The notes below the pieces were generated by a model, which had not been told where the DNA came from, did no database searches, and saw only the letters and a list, made by a program, of their open reading frames with translations. Below are positions 7,682 to 16,488 of a DNA stretch of 35,526 bases, piece by piece. Source of the stretch: Alphaproteobacteria bacterium (GTDB taxonomy: Bacteria > Pseudomonadota > Alphaproteobacteria > Sphingomonadales > Sphingomonadaceae); assembly GCA_019239415.1 (NCBI GenBank), contig JAFAZW010000057.1, positions 1-35,526 on the forward strand, read 5' to 3'. The position numbers were made by a program, and so were the translations under genes. How positions within the stretch are numbered: the stretch's first letter is position 1; the number at the start of each line of letters is the position of its first letter.

Positions 7682-7758
7682 TGGCGCGCCCGGAAGGATT
7701 CGAACCTCCGGCCCTCAGATTCGTAGTCTGATGCTCTATCCAGCTGAGCTACGGGCGC
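7682..7758 (-). tRNA. tRNA-Arg(ACG)
   Basis: On the minus strand the sequence begins GCGCCCGTAGCTCAGCTGGA and ends with CGGGCGC, a G discriminator and encoded CCA. The 7-bp acceptor stem is perfect, the anticodon arm reads CAGACTACGAATCTG with anticodon ACG, and the T-arm is GGAGGTTCGAATCC. ACG would be converted to ICG by TadA and reads the CGU/CGC/CGA arginine codons. Confidence 0.97.
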
Positions 7759-7840
7759 GCGGGAGTGGGCGACATAGGGGCAAGATTCGGCGCGCGCAAC
7801 CCCGTTGCGGGGGCGCGGCGCTGCCGATAGGGCATCGGCG

Positions 7841-8350
7841 ATGATCCGCTTCCCGCTCCTTGCCGCGGCCCTGGCGCTGGGCGTCGCGGGCTGCGCGTCG
7901 AACGAGGGGGATTTCCCGTCGCTCGCGCAGCGCCCGGCGGAGCGCGAATTCGCCGCCGAGCAGACGGCGCCGCCGAAGGTGCGCCCGCCCCTCCCCGCCG
8001 ATGCGTCGGTCGCGGCCCGGTCCGACCGGTTCGTCGCCGAAGCGCGCGCCGCGGAGGGCGCCTTCGCGCGCGCCTATGAGGCGGCCGCGGCGGCGGTGGC
8101 GAAGGCCGGCCCCACCGGTTCCGACAGCTGGGTCGTGGCGCAGGAGGCGGTGTCGCGCGCGGTCGCCGCCCAGGCACCGCTGACGAAGATCGCCGGCGCG
8201 TTCGACGATTATGCCGCCGCCCGGGCCCGCGAGACGCCGCTCGCCCCCGCCGACGTGGCCCGGATCCGCGCCGCTACCGAAGCGGTCGAGCAGCTGGTGG
8301 CGGAGCAGACCGCGCGCATCCGGCGGCTCGAGGCCAGCCTCACCCGCTAG
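7841..8350 (+). CDS. Putative outer-membrane lipoprotein, unknown
   Basis: A 169-residue protein starting at ATG 7841 (MIRFPLLAAALALGVAGC). VAGC is a lipobox with Cys18 as the lipidated residue, followed by Ala-Ser, which favours outer-membrane sorting. The mature part is Ala-rich and predicted helical, with EAVEQLVAEQTARIRRLEASL at the C-terminus looking like a coiled coil. No family recognised. Its stop codon lies inside the palindromic element at 8347-8393. The frame is open 12 codons upstream, but only this start gives a lipoprotein signal. Confidence 0.8.
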   Translation: MIRFPLLAAALALGVAGCASNEGDFPSLAQRPAEREFAAEQTAPPKVRPPLPADASVAARSDRFVAEARAAEGAFARAYEAAAAAVAKAGPTGSDSWVVAQEAVSRAVAAQAPLTKIAGAFDDYAAARARETPLAPADVARIRAATEAVEQLVAEQTARIRRLEASLTR

Positions 8351-8393
8351 ACCAGGATCGTTTCAGCTGAATCAGCCTGAAATGTTGGTCTAG
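8347..8393. repeat. Nested palindromic element
   Basis: CTAGACCA (8347-8354) pairs perfectly with TGGTCTAG (8386-8393), and within it TTTCAG (8361-8366) pairs with CTGAAA (8377-8382). The element overlaps the lipoprotein stop codon, so a mobile or dispersed repeat may have supplied the stop. It may also help terminate transcription. Confidence 0.6.
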
Positions 8394-8426
8394 CTTATGA
8401 TCGGAAGCCTGAGTCACGCCGTCGGC

Positions 8427-8445
8427 CGAAGCGCGAAGCGCTTCG
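8427..8445. terminator. Hairpin between convergent genes
   Basis: CGAAGCGC-GAA-GCGCTTCG is a perfect 8-bp stem with a GAA triloop, placed between the lipoprotein gene (+) and the gamma-carbonic-anhydrase-like gene (-). No strong T-run is present. Confidence 0.45.
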
Positions 8446-8456
8446 ACCTCGGACGA

Positions 8457-9005
8457 TCAGGCTCCGAGCGCCGCGCGGTGCGCCCTGGCGAGCTCGACAT
8501 AGTGGAACACTCCGGCGAGGTTCGCCTCCCGCTCCGCCGGGGTCAGGTCGCGGACATATTTGGCGGGCCGACCCGCCCACAGCTGCCCCGCCGGGATACG
8601 CTTGCCGGGCGTCAGCAGCGCCCCGGCGGCGAGCATGCCGAAGCTCTCGATCTCGCACCCGTCCATGACGATCGCGCCGAGGCCGACGAAGGCGCGGTCG
8701 TGGAGGACGCAGCCGTGGACCATCGCGAGGTGGCCGATCAGCACCTCCTCGCCGATGAGGGTCGGGTGTCCCGCCGCGGCGCCGGGGTGGGGCGAGTCGA
8801 CGTGGAGGACGCTGCCGTCCTGGATGTTGGTGCGCGCACCGATGCGGATGCGGTTGACGTCGCCCCTCAGCACGCAATTGTACCAGACGCTCGCCTCGGC
8901 GCCGATCTCGATGTCGCCGATCAGCACCGCGCCGGGGGCGACGAACGCCTCGGCGTCGACGCGCGGCGCGCGGCCGCCGAACGGGATCAACGTCGCTCCA
9001 GCCAT
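8457..9005 (-). CDS. Gamma-carbonic-anhydrase-like hexapeptide-repeat protein
   Basis: A 182-residue left-handed beta-helix protein of the gamma-CA/YrdA/PaaY group. Hexapeptide repeats run from about residue 20 to 150 (APGAVLIGDIEIGAEASVWY, IGARTNIQDGSVLHVD, LIGEEVLIGHLAMVHG). The three metal-ligand histidines of the family are present (His68, His92, His97), as are the trimer-interface Arg47 and Asp49 in VLRGDV. Members bind zinc or iron, but many lack measurable carbonic-anhydrase activity. It is the last gene of the overlapping hemB operon; its start lies inside the GNAT gene. Confidence 0.88.
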   Translation of the reverse strand: MAGATLIPFGGRAPRVDAEAFVAPGAVLIGDIEIGAEASVWYNCVLRGDVNRIRIGARTNIQDGSVLHVDSPHPGAAAGHPTLIGEEVLIGHLAMVHGCVLHDRAFVGLGAIVMDGCEIESFGMLAAGALLTPGKRIPAGQLWAGRPAKYVRDLTPAEREANLAGVFHYVELARAHRAALGA

Positions 9006-9541
9006 GCCCGTGCCTCGATTTCGTAGACGATGGTGGGATTGAGCCCGGGCCCGAAGCGCGGATCCTCATAATCGAGATCCTCGCGGCGGCGCAGGCCGAG
9101 ACGGCGCATCAATCCCCAGCTTGCGCTGTTGCCGGGCACCGTGATCGCCACCACGCGCGGCGCGCCCAGCGTCTCGAACGCGAAATCGAGGCAGGCGCTC
9201 GCCGCCTCCTTCGCATAGCCGTGCCCCCAGGCGTCTTCGCGCAGGCGCCAGCCGATCTCGTGGACTCCCTCGATCGCGCCGCTGCCCGGTGCGTCGATGA
9301 GCTTGAGCCCGCAAAAGCCGAGGAGGTCGCCGTCGGCCTTGCGCTCCACCGCCCAGAAGGTGAAGCCGCGCGTCTCCTGCCAGACCATGACCCGTTCGCG
9401 CCAGCGCGCCTTCAATTCCTCGGGGTCCTGGACGCCGCCGAGCCAGCGCATCACGGCCGGCGTGTTGGTGTGGCGGACGAAGGGATCGAGATCCTCCTCG
9501 ACCCAGTCGCGGATGATGAGGCGTGGCGTCTCGATGGTCAT
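8987..9541 (-). CDS. GNAT N-acetyltransferase (RimJ/RimL-like)
   Basis: A 184-residue acetyltransferase starting with MTIETPRLIIRDWVEEDLDP, the classic start of the RimJ/RimL subgroup. The acetyl-CoA site is the segment EIGWRLREDAWGHGYAKEA around residues 95-113, and PGNSASWGLMRRLGLRR near 136-152 is the C-terminal beta-bulge region. These enzymes acetylate protein N-termini, amines or small molecules; the substrate is unknown. Its ATG overlaps the TGA of the spermidine-synthase-like gene, and its own 3' end overlaps the gamma-CA start by 19 nt. Confidence 0.88.
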   Translation of the reverse strand: MTIETPRLIIRDWVEEDLDPFVRHTNTPAVMRWLGGVQDPEELKARWRERVMVWQETRGFTFWAVERKADGDLLGFCGLKLIDAPGSGAIEGVHEIGWRLREDAWGHGYAKEAASACLDFAFETLGAPRVVAITVPGNSASWGLMRRLGLRRREDLDYEDPRFGPGLNPTIVYEIEARAWLERR

Positions 9542-11769
9542 CTCGGCACCCAGCTGCGCCAGCTCTCGAGCACGGGGAGGATGCTGGCATGGTCGTCGGT
9601 CCAGCCCTCGAAGCCGGGGCGGGGGCGCAGCGGCTCCCATTTCGCCCGGTCGGGGCCGCTCGCATCCTCGAGCCGCCGCAGCGCGGCCGGGTCCGGCGCC
9701 ATGGCGATCCAGATCGAGATGCTGAGATTGTGGGCGAAGCCCTCGATGCTCGGCGCGTAGCTGAGGCCCGCCGCCGCCCAGCGGTCCCTCTGGGCCGCGG
9801 CCGCGAGGACGGGCGCCAGGTTCAGATAGCGGTTCGAGATGTGAACGAGGAGCAGCCCGTTCGGCGCCAGGGCGCGGCGATAGACGGCGAGCGCCTCGCG
9901 TGTGAGGAGGTGCATCGGCACCGCGTCCGAGGAGAAGGCGTCGAGCGCGAGGATGTCGAGGCTGTGGGGCGCGGCCCGCGCCAGGCTCAGGCGCGCGTCG
10001 CCGAGGACGATCCTCGCCTGCGGCGCGCAGCGGCTGAGGAAGCTGAAGCGGGTGCGCGCGATCCGCACCATCGCCGGGTCGATCTCGAACACCCGCCAAT
10101 CCTGGCCCGGCAGCGCGTAGCAGGTGAGCGTCCCCGCGCCGAGGCCGACGACGCCGATCCGGGCATTCGGTCCGTAAAGCACCGGCGCGGATGCGAGCGC
10201 GTTCCCGACGCCGGAGCCGCGGGCATAATAAGAGGTCGGCACCAGCGCCTCGCCCGGCAGCAGGCTCTGGACGCCGTGGAGCGTTGTGCCGTGGGTGAGG
10301 ATCCGCGCCGGCGGCAGGCGGCGCGTCGTCACCGTGTAGATGCCGAAATAGGAGCGGGTGCGCAGGCCCTGCTCCGACTGGTAGAGCTTCTGCCAGCCGC
10401 CGAAACTCAGCATCAAGGCGAGGAAGGCGAGCGCGAAGAGGATGCGGCGGCCGACGAACAGCAGGGCAAGAAGCGCGATGGCGACGCTGAAGATCGCCGC
10501 CCAATGCCGGTCGATCCAATCGGCGATGCGCATGTCGCCGGCGTAGGAAAGGGCGAAGGCGACCACGAGGAGACCCCAGCCGAGCGCCTTCGGGATCGAC
10601 GCGGCCCAGCCGAACAGCGGCCGCTGCGCGAGGAGCAGGGCGGCCGCGAGCATCAGGATCGGGTGCTCGTACGCCCAATCGTAGATCAGCGGCGCGACGA
10701 TGGCGCAGAAGATGCCGCCCATCATCCCGCCCGCGGACATGGCGAGGTAGAAGCCGGTCAGCCGGTCCGGCGCCGGCCGCAGCCGATACAGGCAGGTGTG
10801 GAGCGCGACGGCGGTCACCAGCAGGACCAGCAGGCCGATGGTGGCATTGAACAGGGGCTGGGCGGCGCCTTCGGTGAAGGCGAAGCCGCCGCCGATCAGG
10901 AGGACGATCGGCGCCACGCGGGTGATGCCGTCGGCGAGGCGGCGGCGATCGGCGAACGCGATGACGAAGCTCAGCAGATAGAGACCAAGCGGCACGACCC
11001 ACAGCATCGGCACCGCGACGATATCGGTGGTGAGGTGGGTGGTCGTCGACAGCATGAGCCCGGACGGCACCGCCGCCACGGCCATCCACAGCAGCACGCG
11101 CCGGAGCGGCGCCGGCGGCGAGGCGGTCCTAGGCTTCTCCTCGACCACATCGGCGGGAATGGTGAGCGCGCAAAGGCCGACGAGCAGGACCAGCAGCGCG
11201 TAGCCCGCCGTCCACAGCAGGCTTTGCTGGCGCAGGGTCAGCAGCGGCTCGACCAGCAACGGGTAGGAGAGCAGGCCCGCGAAGCTGCCGAGGTTCGACG
11301 CGGCGTAGAGCGCCCAGGGTTCGCCGCGCCGGGTTTCCAGCGCGTACCAGCGCTGCATCAGCGGCGCCTGGGCGGACGTGATGAAGAAGAGCGGCCCGAT
11401 CGAGGCGAACAGGAACCAGGGCGCCCAGACGGCCGGCGAGGCACCGGCCGGCAGCGTCTCGTCGAGCAGGCCGATCGGCAGCCAGATCGCGGCCAGCGCG
11501 AACAGGCCGAGGTGAATACCGGCCTGGAGGCGCGGCCGGACCCGGATCACCAGATGCGCGTAGGCGTAGCCGGCGAGCAGCAGCGCCTGGAAGACGACCA
11601 TCGCGCTGTTCCACACCGCCGGCGCCCCCCCGAGCCGCGGCAGCGCCATGCGCGCCACCATCGGCTGGACGAGGAAGAGGAGAAACGAGCCGGTGACGAT
11701 CGTCAGGACGAAGAGAGGCTTGGCCAGGCGCTCCGAGACCAGGGGAGCCGAGACGGCAGCGCCCTCCAT
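9538..11769 (-). CDS. Membrane protein fused to spermidine-synthase-like domain
   Basis: A 743-residue two-part protein. Roughly residues 1-490 hold 12-14 hydrophobic membrane segments (for example LFVLTIVTGSFLLFLVQPMV, conserved in this fused family). The C-terminal part has a Rossmann methyltransferase/spermidine-synthase fold: ARIGVVGLGAGTLTCYALPG near 535-555, acidic FEIDP shortly after, GDARLSLA, and DILALDAFSSDAVPMHLLT in place of the aminopropyltransferase gatekeeper. Such proteins are commonly labelled fused MFS/spermidine synthase, but aminopropyl transfer is mostly unproven. It overlaps the decarboxylase upstream and the acetyltransferase downstream, hinting at an amine-related role. 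Confidence 0.85.
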   Translation of the reverse strand: MEGAAVSAPLVSERLAKPLFVLTIVTGSFLLFLVQPMVARMALPRLGGAPAVWNSAMVVFQALLLAGYAYAHLVIRVRPRLQAGIHLGLFALAAIWLPIGLLDETLPAGASPAVWAPWFLFASIGPLFFITSAQAPLMQRWYALETRRGEPWALYAASNLGSFAGLLSYPLLVEPLLTLRQQSLLWTAGYALLVLLVGLCALTIPADVVEEKPRTASPPAPLRRVLLWMAVAAVPSGLMLSTTTHLTTDIVAVPMLWVVPLGLYLLSFVIAFADRRRLADGITRVAPIVLLIGGGFAFTEGAAQPLFNATIGLLVLLVTAVALHTCLYRLRPAPDRLTGFYLAMSAGGMMGGIFCAIVAPLIYDWAYEHPILMLAAALLLAQRPLFGWAASIPKALGWGLLVVAFALSYAGDMRIADWIDRHWAAIFSVAIALLALLFVGRRILFALAFLALMLSFGGWQKLYQSEQGLRTRSYFGIYTVTTRRLPPARILTHGTTLHGVQSLLPGEALVPTSYYARGSGVGNALASAPVLYGPNARIGVVGLGAGTLTCYALPGQDWRVFEIDPAMVRIARTRFSFLSRCAPQARIVLGDARLSLARAAPHSLDILALDAFSSDAVPMHLLTREALAVYRRALAPNGLLLVHISNRYLNLAPVLAAAAQRDRWAAAGLSYAPSIEGFAHNLSISIWIAMAPDPAALRRLEDASGPDRAKWEPLRPRPGFEGWTDDHASILPVLESWRSWVPR

Positions 11770-13210
11770 CAGCCCTGCTCCGCCAGCAGCGCCTCTGCGT
11801 TACGCTGCAGCGCCTCGAGGGCGTCGTCGATGTGGGCGAGGTGGGTGCGGAACGAGAGCACCGCGCAGCGCAGATAGGAGGCGCCGCCGATGCGCGTGCC
11901 GCTGAGGAACACCCGCCCCTCTTCCTGGACGCGGCGGAGCAGCACGTCGTTGAACGCGTCGGCGTCGCCGCGCGGCGGCAGGTAGCGGAAGGCGACGACC
12001 GACAGGTCGGGCGGCGGGCCGGCATCCCAGCCCGCCATGTCCGACAGGCGGGCGTGGAAGTCGCGGGCGAGCGCGATCTTCTCCGACTGGGCGGCGCGGA
12101 AGGCACCGACGCCCGCCAGCTGCAGCGGCAGCCACAGCCTCAGGCCGCGGAAGTGCCGGGTCAGCTCCACCGACATGTCCGCCGGCTCGGGCCCCACCGA
12201 GCTCGGCCCGAGCGGTTCGAGATAGGCGGCGCTGGCGCTGAACGCGTCCTTCAGCCGCTGCCCGTCGCGCACCAGCGCGGCACCGGTGCCGTAGGGCAGG
12301 AACATGGTCTTGTGGGGATCGAGGGCGAGGCTGTCGGCGCGCTCGATCCCGGCGAGCTTCTCCCGCCCCTCCGGACACAGCATGAATAGGCCCCCATAGG
12401 CGCCGTCGACGTGGAGCCACGCGCCGTGACGGGCGCACAGGTCGGCGATCTCGGGAAGCGGATCGACGGCCCCGGTATCGACCGTGCCGGCGGAGGCGAC
12501 GACGAGCCAGGGCCGTACGCCGCCGGCCACGTCCCTGGCCAACGCCTCTGCCAGGGCGTCCGCGCACATGCGGTGGCGGTCGTCCGTGGCGATGCGCCGA
12601 TGCGGGGCCCCGCTCCTCCCGGCGATGTGCAGCGCCTTGTCGACGCAATGGTGGACGAACGGCGTCGTGTAGACCGCGCCGCCGCCTTGCGGATCGCGCG
12701 CGTCGCGGGCGGCGACGATCGCCGTGAGGTTGGCGAGGCTGCCACCCGAGGTGAGGGTGCCCGCCGCCGTGGCGGGGTAGCCGACGACTTCGCTCAGCCA
12801 CGCGACGAGCGCATTCTCCATCCGCACCGCCCCCGGCGCGGCGGAGGCGAAGCCGGCATATTTGTTGGCCGCCGCGGCAAGGAAGTCGCCGATCGCCGCG
12901 TGGACGAGCCCGCCGCCCGGTATGTAGCCCATGAAGCGCGGCGAGGCGGTGGCGATGCCGGGCGCGTCGACGCAGGCGGCGAGGTAGGCCAGCGCTTCCC
13001 CAGGCGCCCGTCCCGCCTCGGGGAATTCAGGGTCGAGGCGCTGGGCGAAGGCCTCGTCGCGGCCCCTGTAGGAGGGCCCGTTGGAAAGGCCGCTCCAGAA
13101 ATCCTCGGCGTGGGCGAATACCTGGTCGAGCAGATCGGCGCGCGCCTCCGGCCCCGGCTCGAGCGGCGCCGCCGCCGCCGCGAGGGCCTCCAGCGCCGCG
13201 CGCGCCTCCA

Positions 13211-13211
<1 letters not shown>
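11769..13211 (-). CDS. PLP-dependent group II amino-acid decarboxylase
   Basis: A 480-residue aromatic-L-amino-acid/glutamate decarboxylase-type enzyme. The PLP Schiff-base lysine is Lys301 in SLALDPHKTMFLPYGTG, Asp269 (HVDGAYGG) contacts the pyridine nitrogen, and the ring-stacking His is at 187-188 (PFVHHCVDKA). ASPRFMGYIPGG (residues 89-100) and TSGGSLANLTAI are family blocks near the substrate and phosphate sites. It would release CO2 from an amino acid to give an amine; residue-level substrate prediction is not possible here. The start ATG overlaps the hemB stop (TGATG), and the stop overlaps the next gene in the same way. Confidence 0.88.
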
Positions 13212-14833
<1,622 letters not shown>

Positions 14834-16354
14834 TCACCCCGCCGGGTTGAGCCGTCCGCCCGGTTCGGCGTCCGCGAGCGCTTCCTCGACGCACTCCGCC
14901 TCGCTCGCCGGCTGGGGCGCCGTCGGCGGGGCGCCGCCGATCTGCATGCGGCTCTTCCGCCAGCCGCCATGGAGGTAGAAGGCGATGGCCAGCGCCATGT
15001 TCGAGAAGGAGCTGACCGGGAAGCTGATCCACAGCGCGTCCGCCTTCAGCCACGGATAGGCGCCGAGCGCGAAGCCGAGCCGCACCGGGACGAGGCCGAC
15101 GAACAGGATGACCAGCGGGCCGATAACCGATCCGTTCGCCCGCACCGTCCCGAAGAGGACCAAGGTCACGCCGAACATCAGGAAGCTCCAGGTCGCGAGG
15201 ATCTGGATGTGGCGCGCGATCGGCAGTGCCGGGCTGTGGCCGCCGAGGAACAGCGCCAGCGCCGGCCGGTCGGCGAGCGCGAGCAGCACGACCAGGCCGG
15301 CGGTGATGGCAAGGGCGAAGGCGATGCCGGAGCGGGTGACGGCGCTCACCCGGTCCCACTTGCCGGCGCCGATATTCTGCGCGGCCATCGCGCTCACCGC
15401 CGCCCCCAGGGCCATGGCGGGCATCTGGAGGTAGGTCCACAGCTGCATGGCGACCCCGAACGCGGCGGTGGTGGCGACGCCCTCGCGGTTGACGAGGCCG
15501 ACCAGCGCGAGGGCGGAGGCGGAGATGACGATCATCTGCAGGCCCATCGGCAGCCCCTTGACGACGATCGTCCGGAGGATGGCCGGGTCGGGCCTCAGAT
15601 AGGCGAGCTCGCGCCCCCGCAGCCTGAGCGGCAGGTCGCGGGCGTACAGATAGACGAGCAAGGCCGCGAGGCTGACATAGTTGGCGATCACCGTCGCCGT
15701 CGCCGACCCGGCGATGCCGAGCTTCGGGGCCGGGCCGAGACCGAGGATCAGGACCGGGTTGAGGCCGCTGTCGAGGATCACCGCGAGGATCATGAACCAG
15801 AGCGGCGTCATGGCGTCCCCCGCTCCGCGCATCGCCATCATCAGCATGATGAGCACCAGCGAGGAGGGAATGGCGATGAAGATGACGCGCAGATAGGCGA
15901 GCGCGAGCGGCGCCGCGCCCGCCGGAGTCGCGAGCAGCTTCAGGAGGTTCGGCGCCCAGATCCAGCCGGCGACGCCGATCGCGGCGGCGACGAGGATGAA
16001 GCCGCCCATGGCGGTGCCCAGCACCCGCCGTGCCTGGTCGACGTCGCGGCGCCCGAAGGCCTGACCGATGAGGATGGTCGAGGCCATGCCGAAGCCGAAC
16101 ACGAAGGCCATCAGCAGGAACATGACGATGTTGGCGTTCGACGTGGCGGCGAGCGCGTCCTCGCCGAGGAAGCGCCCGACCCAGACGGCGTTGATCGAGC
16201 CGTTCAGCGACTGGAGGATCGATGAGCCCAGCGTCGGCAGCGCGAAGGCGAGCAAGGTCGGCGCGATCCGGCCCTGGGTAAGGTCGCGCCCGCCGTGGGC
16301 GCCGCGCGGGGGCGCTGGGCGCTGTGCTGCGGGTGGTGCGGAATCGTCGGCCAT
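14834..16354 (-). CDS. MATE family efflux transporter
   Basis: A 506-residue protein with about 12 membrane helices in two similar halves. The N-terminal half contains LTQGRIAPTLLAFALPTLGSSI and NGSINAVWVGRFLGEDALAA, both typical of the MATE/DinF group; the second half begins near VVKGLPMGLQMIVIS. MATE proteins export cationic or aromatic compounds using sodium or proton gradients; the substrate is unknown. The C-terminal 40 residues are hydrophilic and acidic (ASEAECVEEALADAE). It lies downstream of valS on the same strand, separated by a composite palindromic repeat that may stop valS transcription. Confidence 0.92.
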   Translation of the reverse strand: MADDSAPPAAQRPAPPRGAHGGRDLTQGRIAPTLLAFALPTLGSSILQSLNGSINAVWVGRFLGEDALAATSNANIVMFLLMAFVFGFGMASTILIGQAFGRRDVDQARRVLGTAMGGFILVAAAIGVAGWIWAPNLLKLLATPAGAAPLALAYLRVIFIAIPSSLVLIMLMMAMRGAGDAMTPLWFMILAVILDSGLNPVLILGLGPAPKLGIAGSATATVIANYVSLAALLVYLYARDLPLRLRGRELAYLRPDPAILRTIVVKGLPMGLQMIVISASALALVGLVNREGVATTAAFGVAMQLWTYLQMPAMALGAAVSAMAAQNIGAGKWDRVSAVTRSGIAFALAITAGLVVLLALADRPALALFLGGHSPALPIARHIQILATWSFLMFGVTLVLFGTVRANGSVIGPLVILFVGLVPVRLGFALGAYPWLKADALWISFPVSSFSNMALAIAFYLHGGWRKSRMQIGGAPPTAPQPASEAECVEEALADAEPGGRLNPAG

Positions 16355-16367
16355 GTACCCCCCTTAC

Positions 16368-16486
16368 CGTCATTCCGGCGAAAGCCGGAATCCACCTTCT
16401 TCCCGTCTTCGGCAGTGAGAAGGTGGATCCCGGATCGGGGCACCCATCAAAGTAGTACTTTGATGGGACCCCTGTCCGGGATGACG
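16368..16486. repeat. Composite palindromic repeat between valS and MATE gene
   Basis: The element opens with CGTCAT and closes with ATGACG as inverted ends. It contains three stems: ATTCCGGC-GAAA-GCCGGAAT (16372-16391), TCCACCTTCT paired with AGAAGGTGGA (16391-16400 and 16418-16427), and a long hairpin 16429-16480 whose core is CCCATCAAAGTA-G-TACTTTGATGGG (16443-16467) flanked by GGGG/CCCC and CCCGGA/TCCGGG. It belongs to the same repeat type as 4696-4720 and probably also terminates valS mRNA. Confidence 0.75.
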
Positions 16487-16488
16487 GC

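Noticed and set aside
9523-11877. Long plus-strand open frame opposite the spermidine-synthase-like gene
   Set aside because: Arg/Asp/Gln-rich shadow of membrane-protein codons; no motif or start signal.
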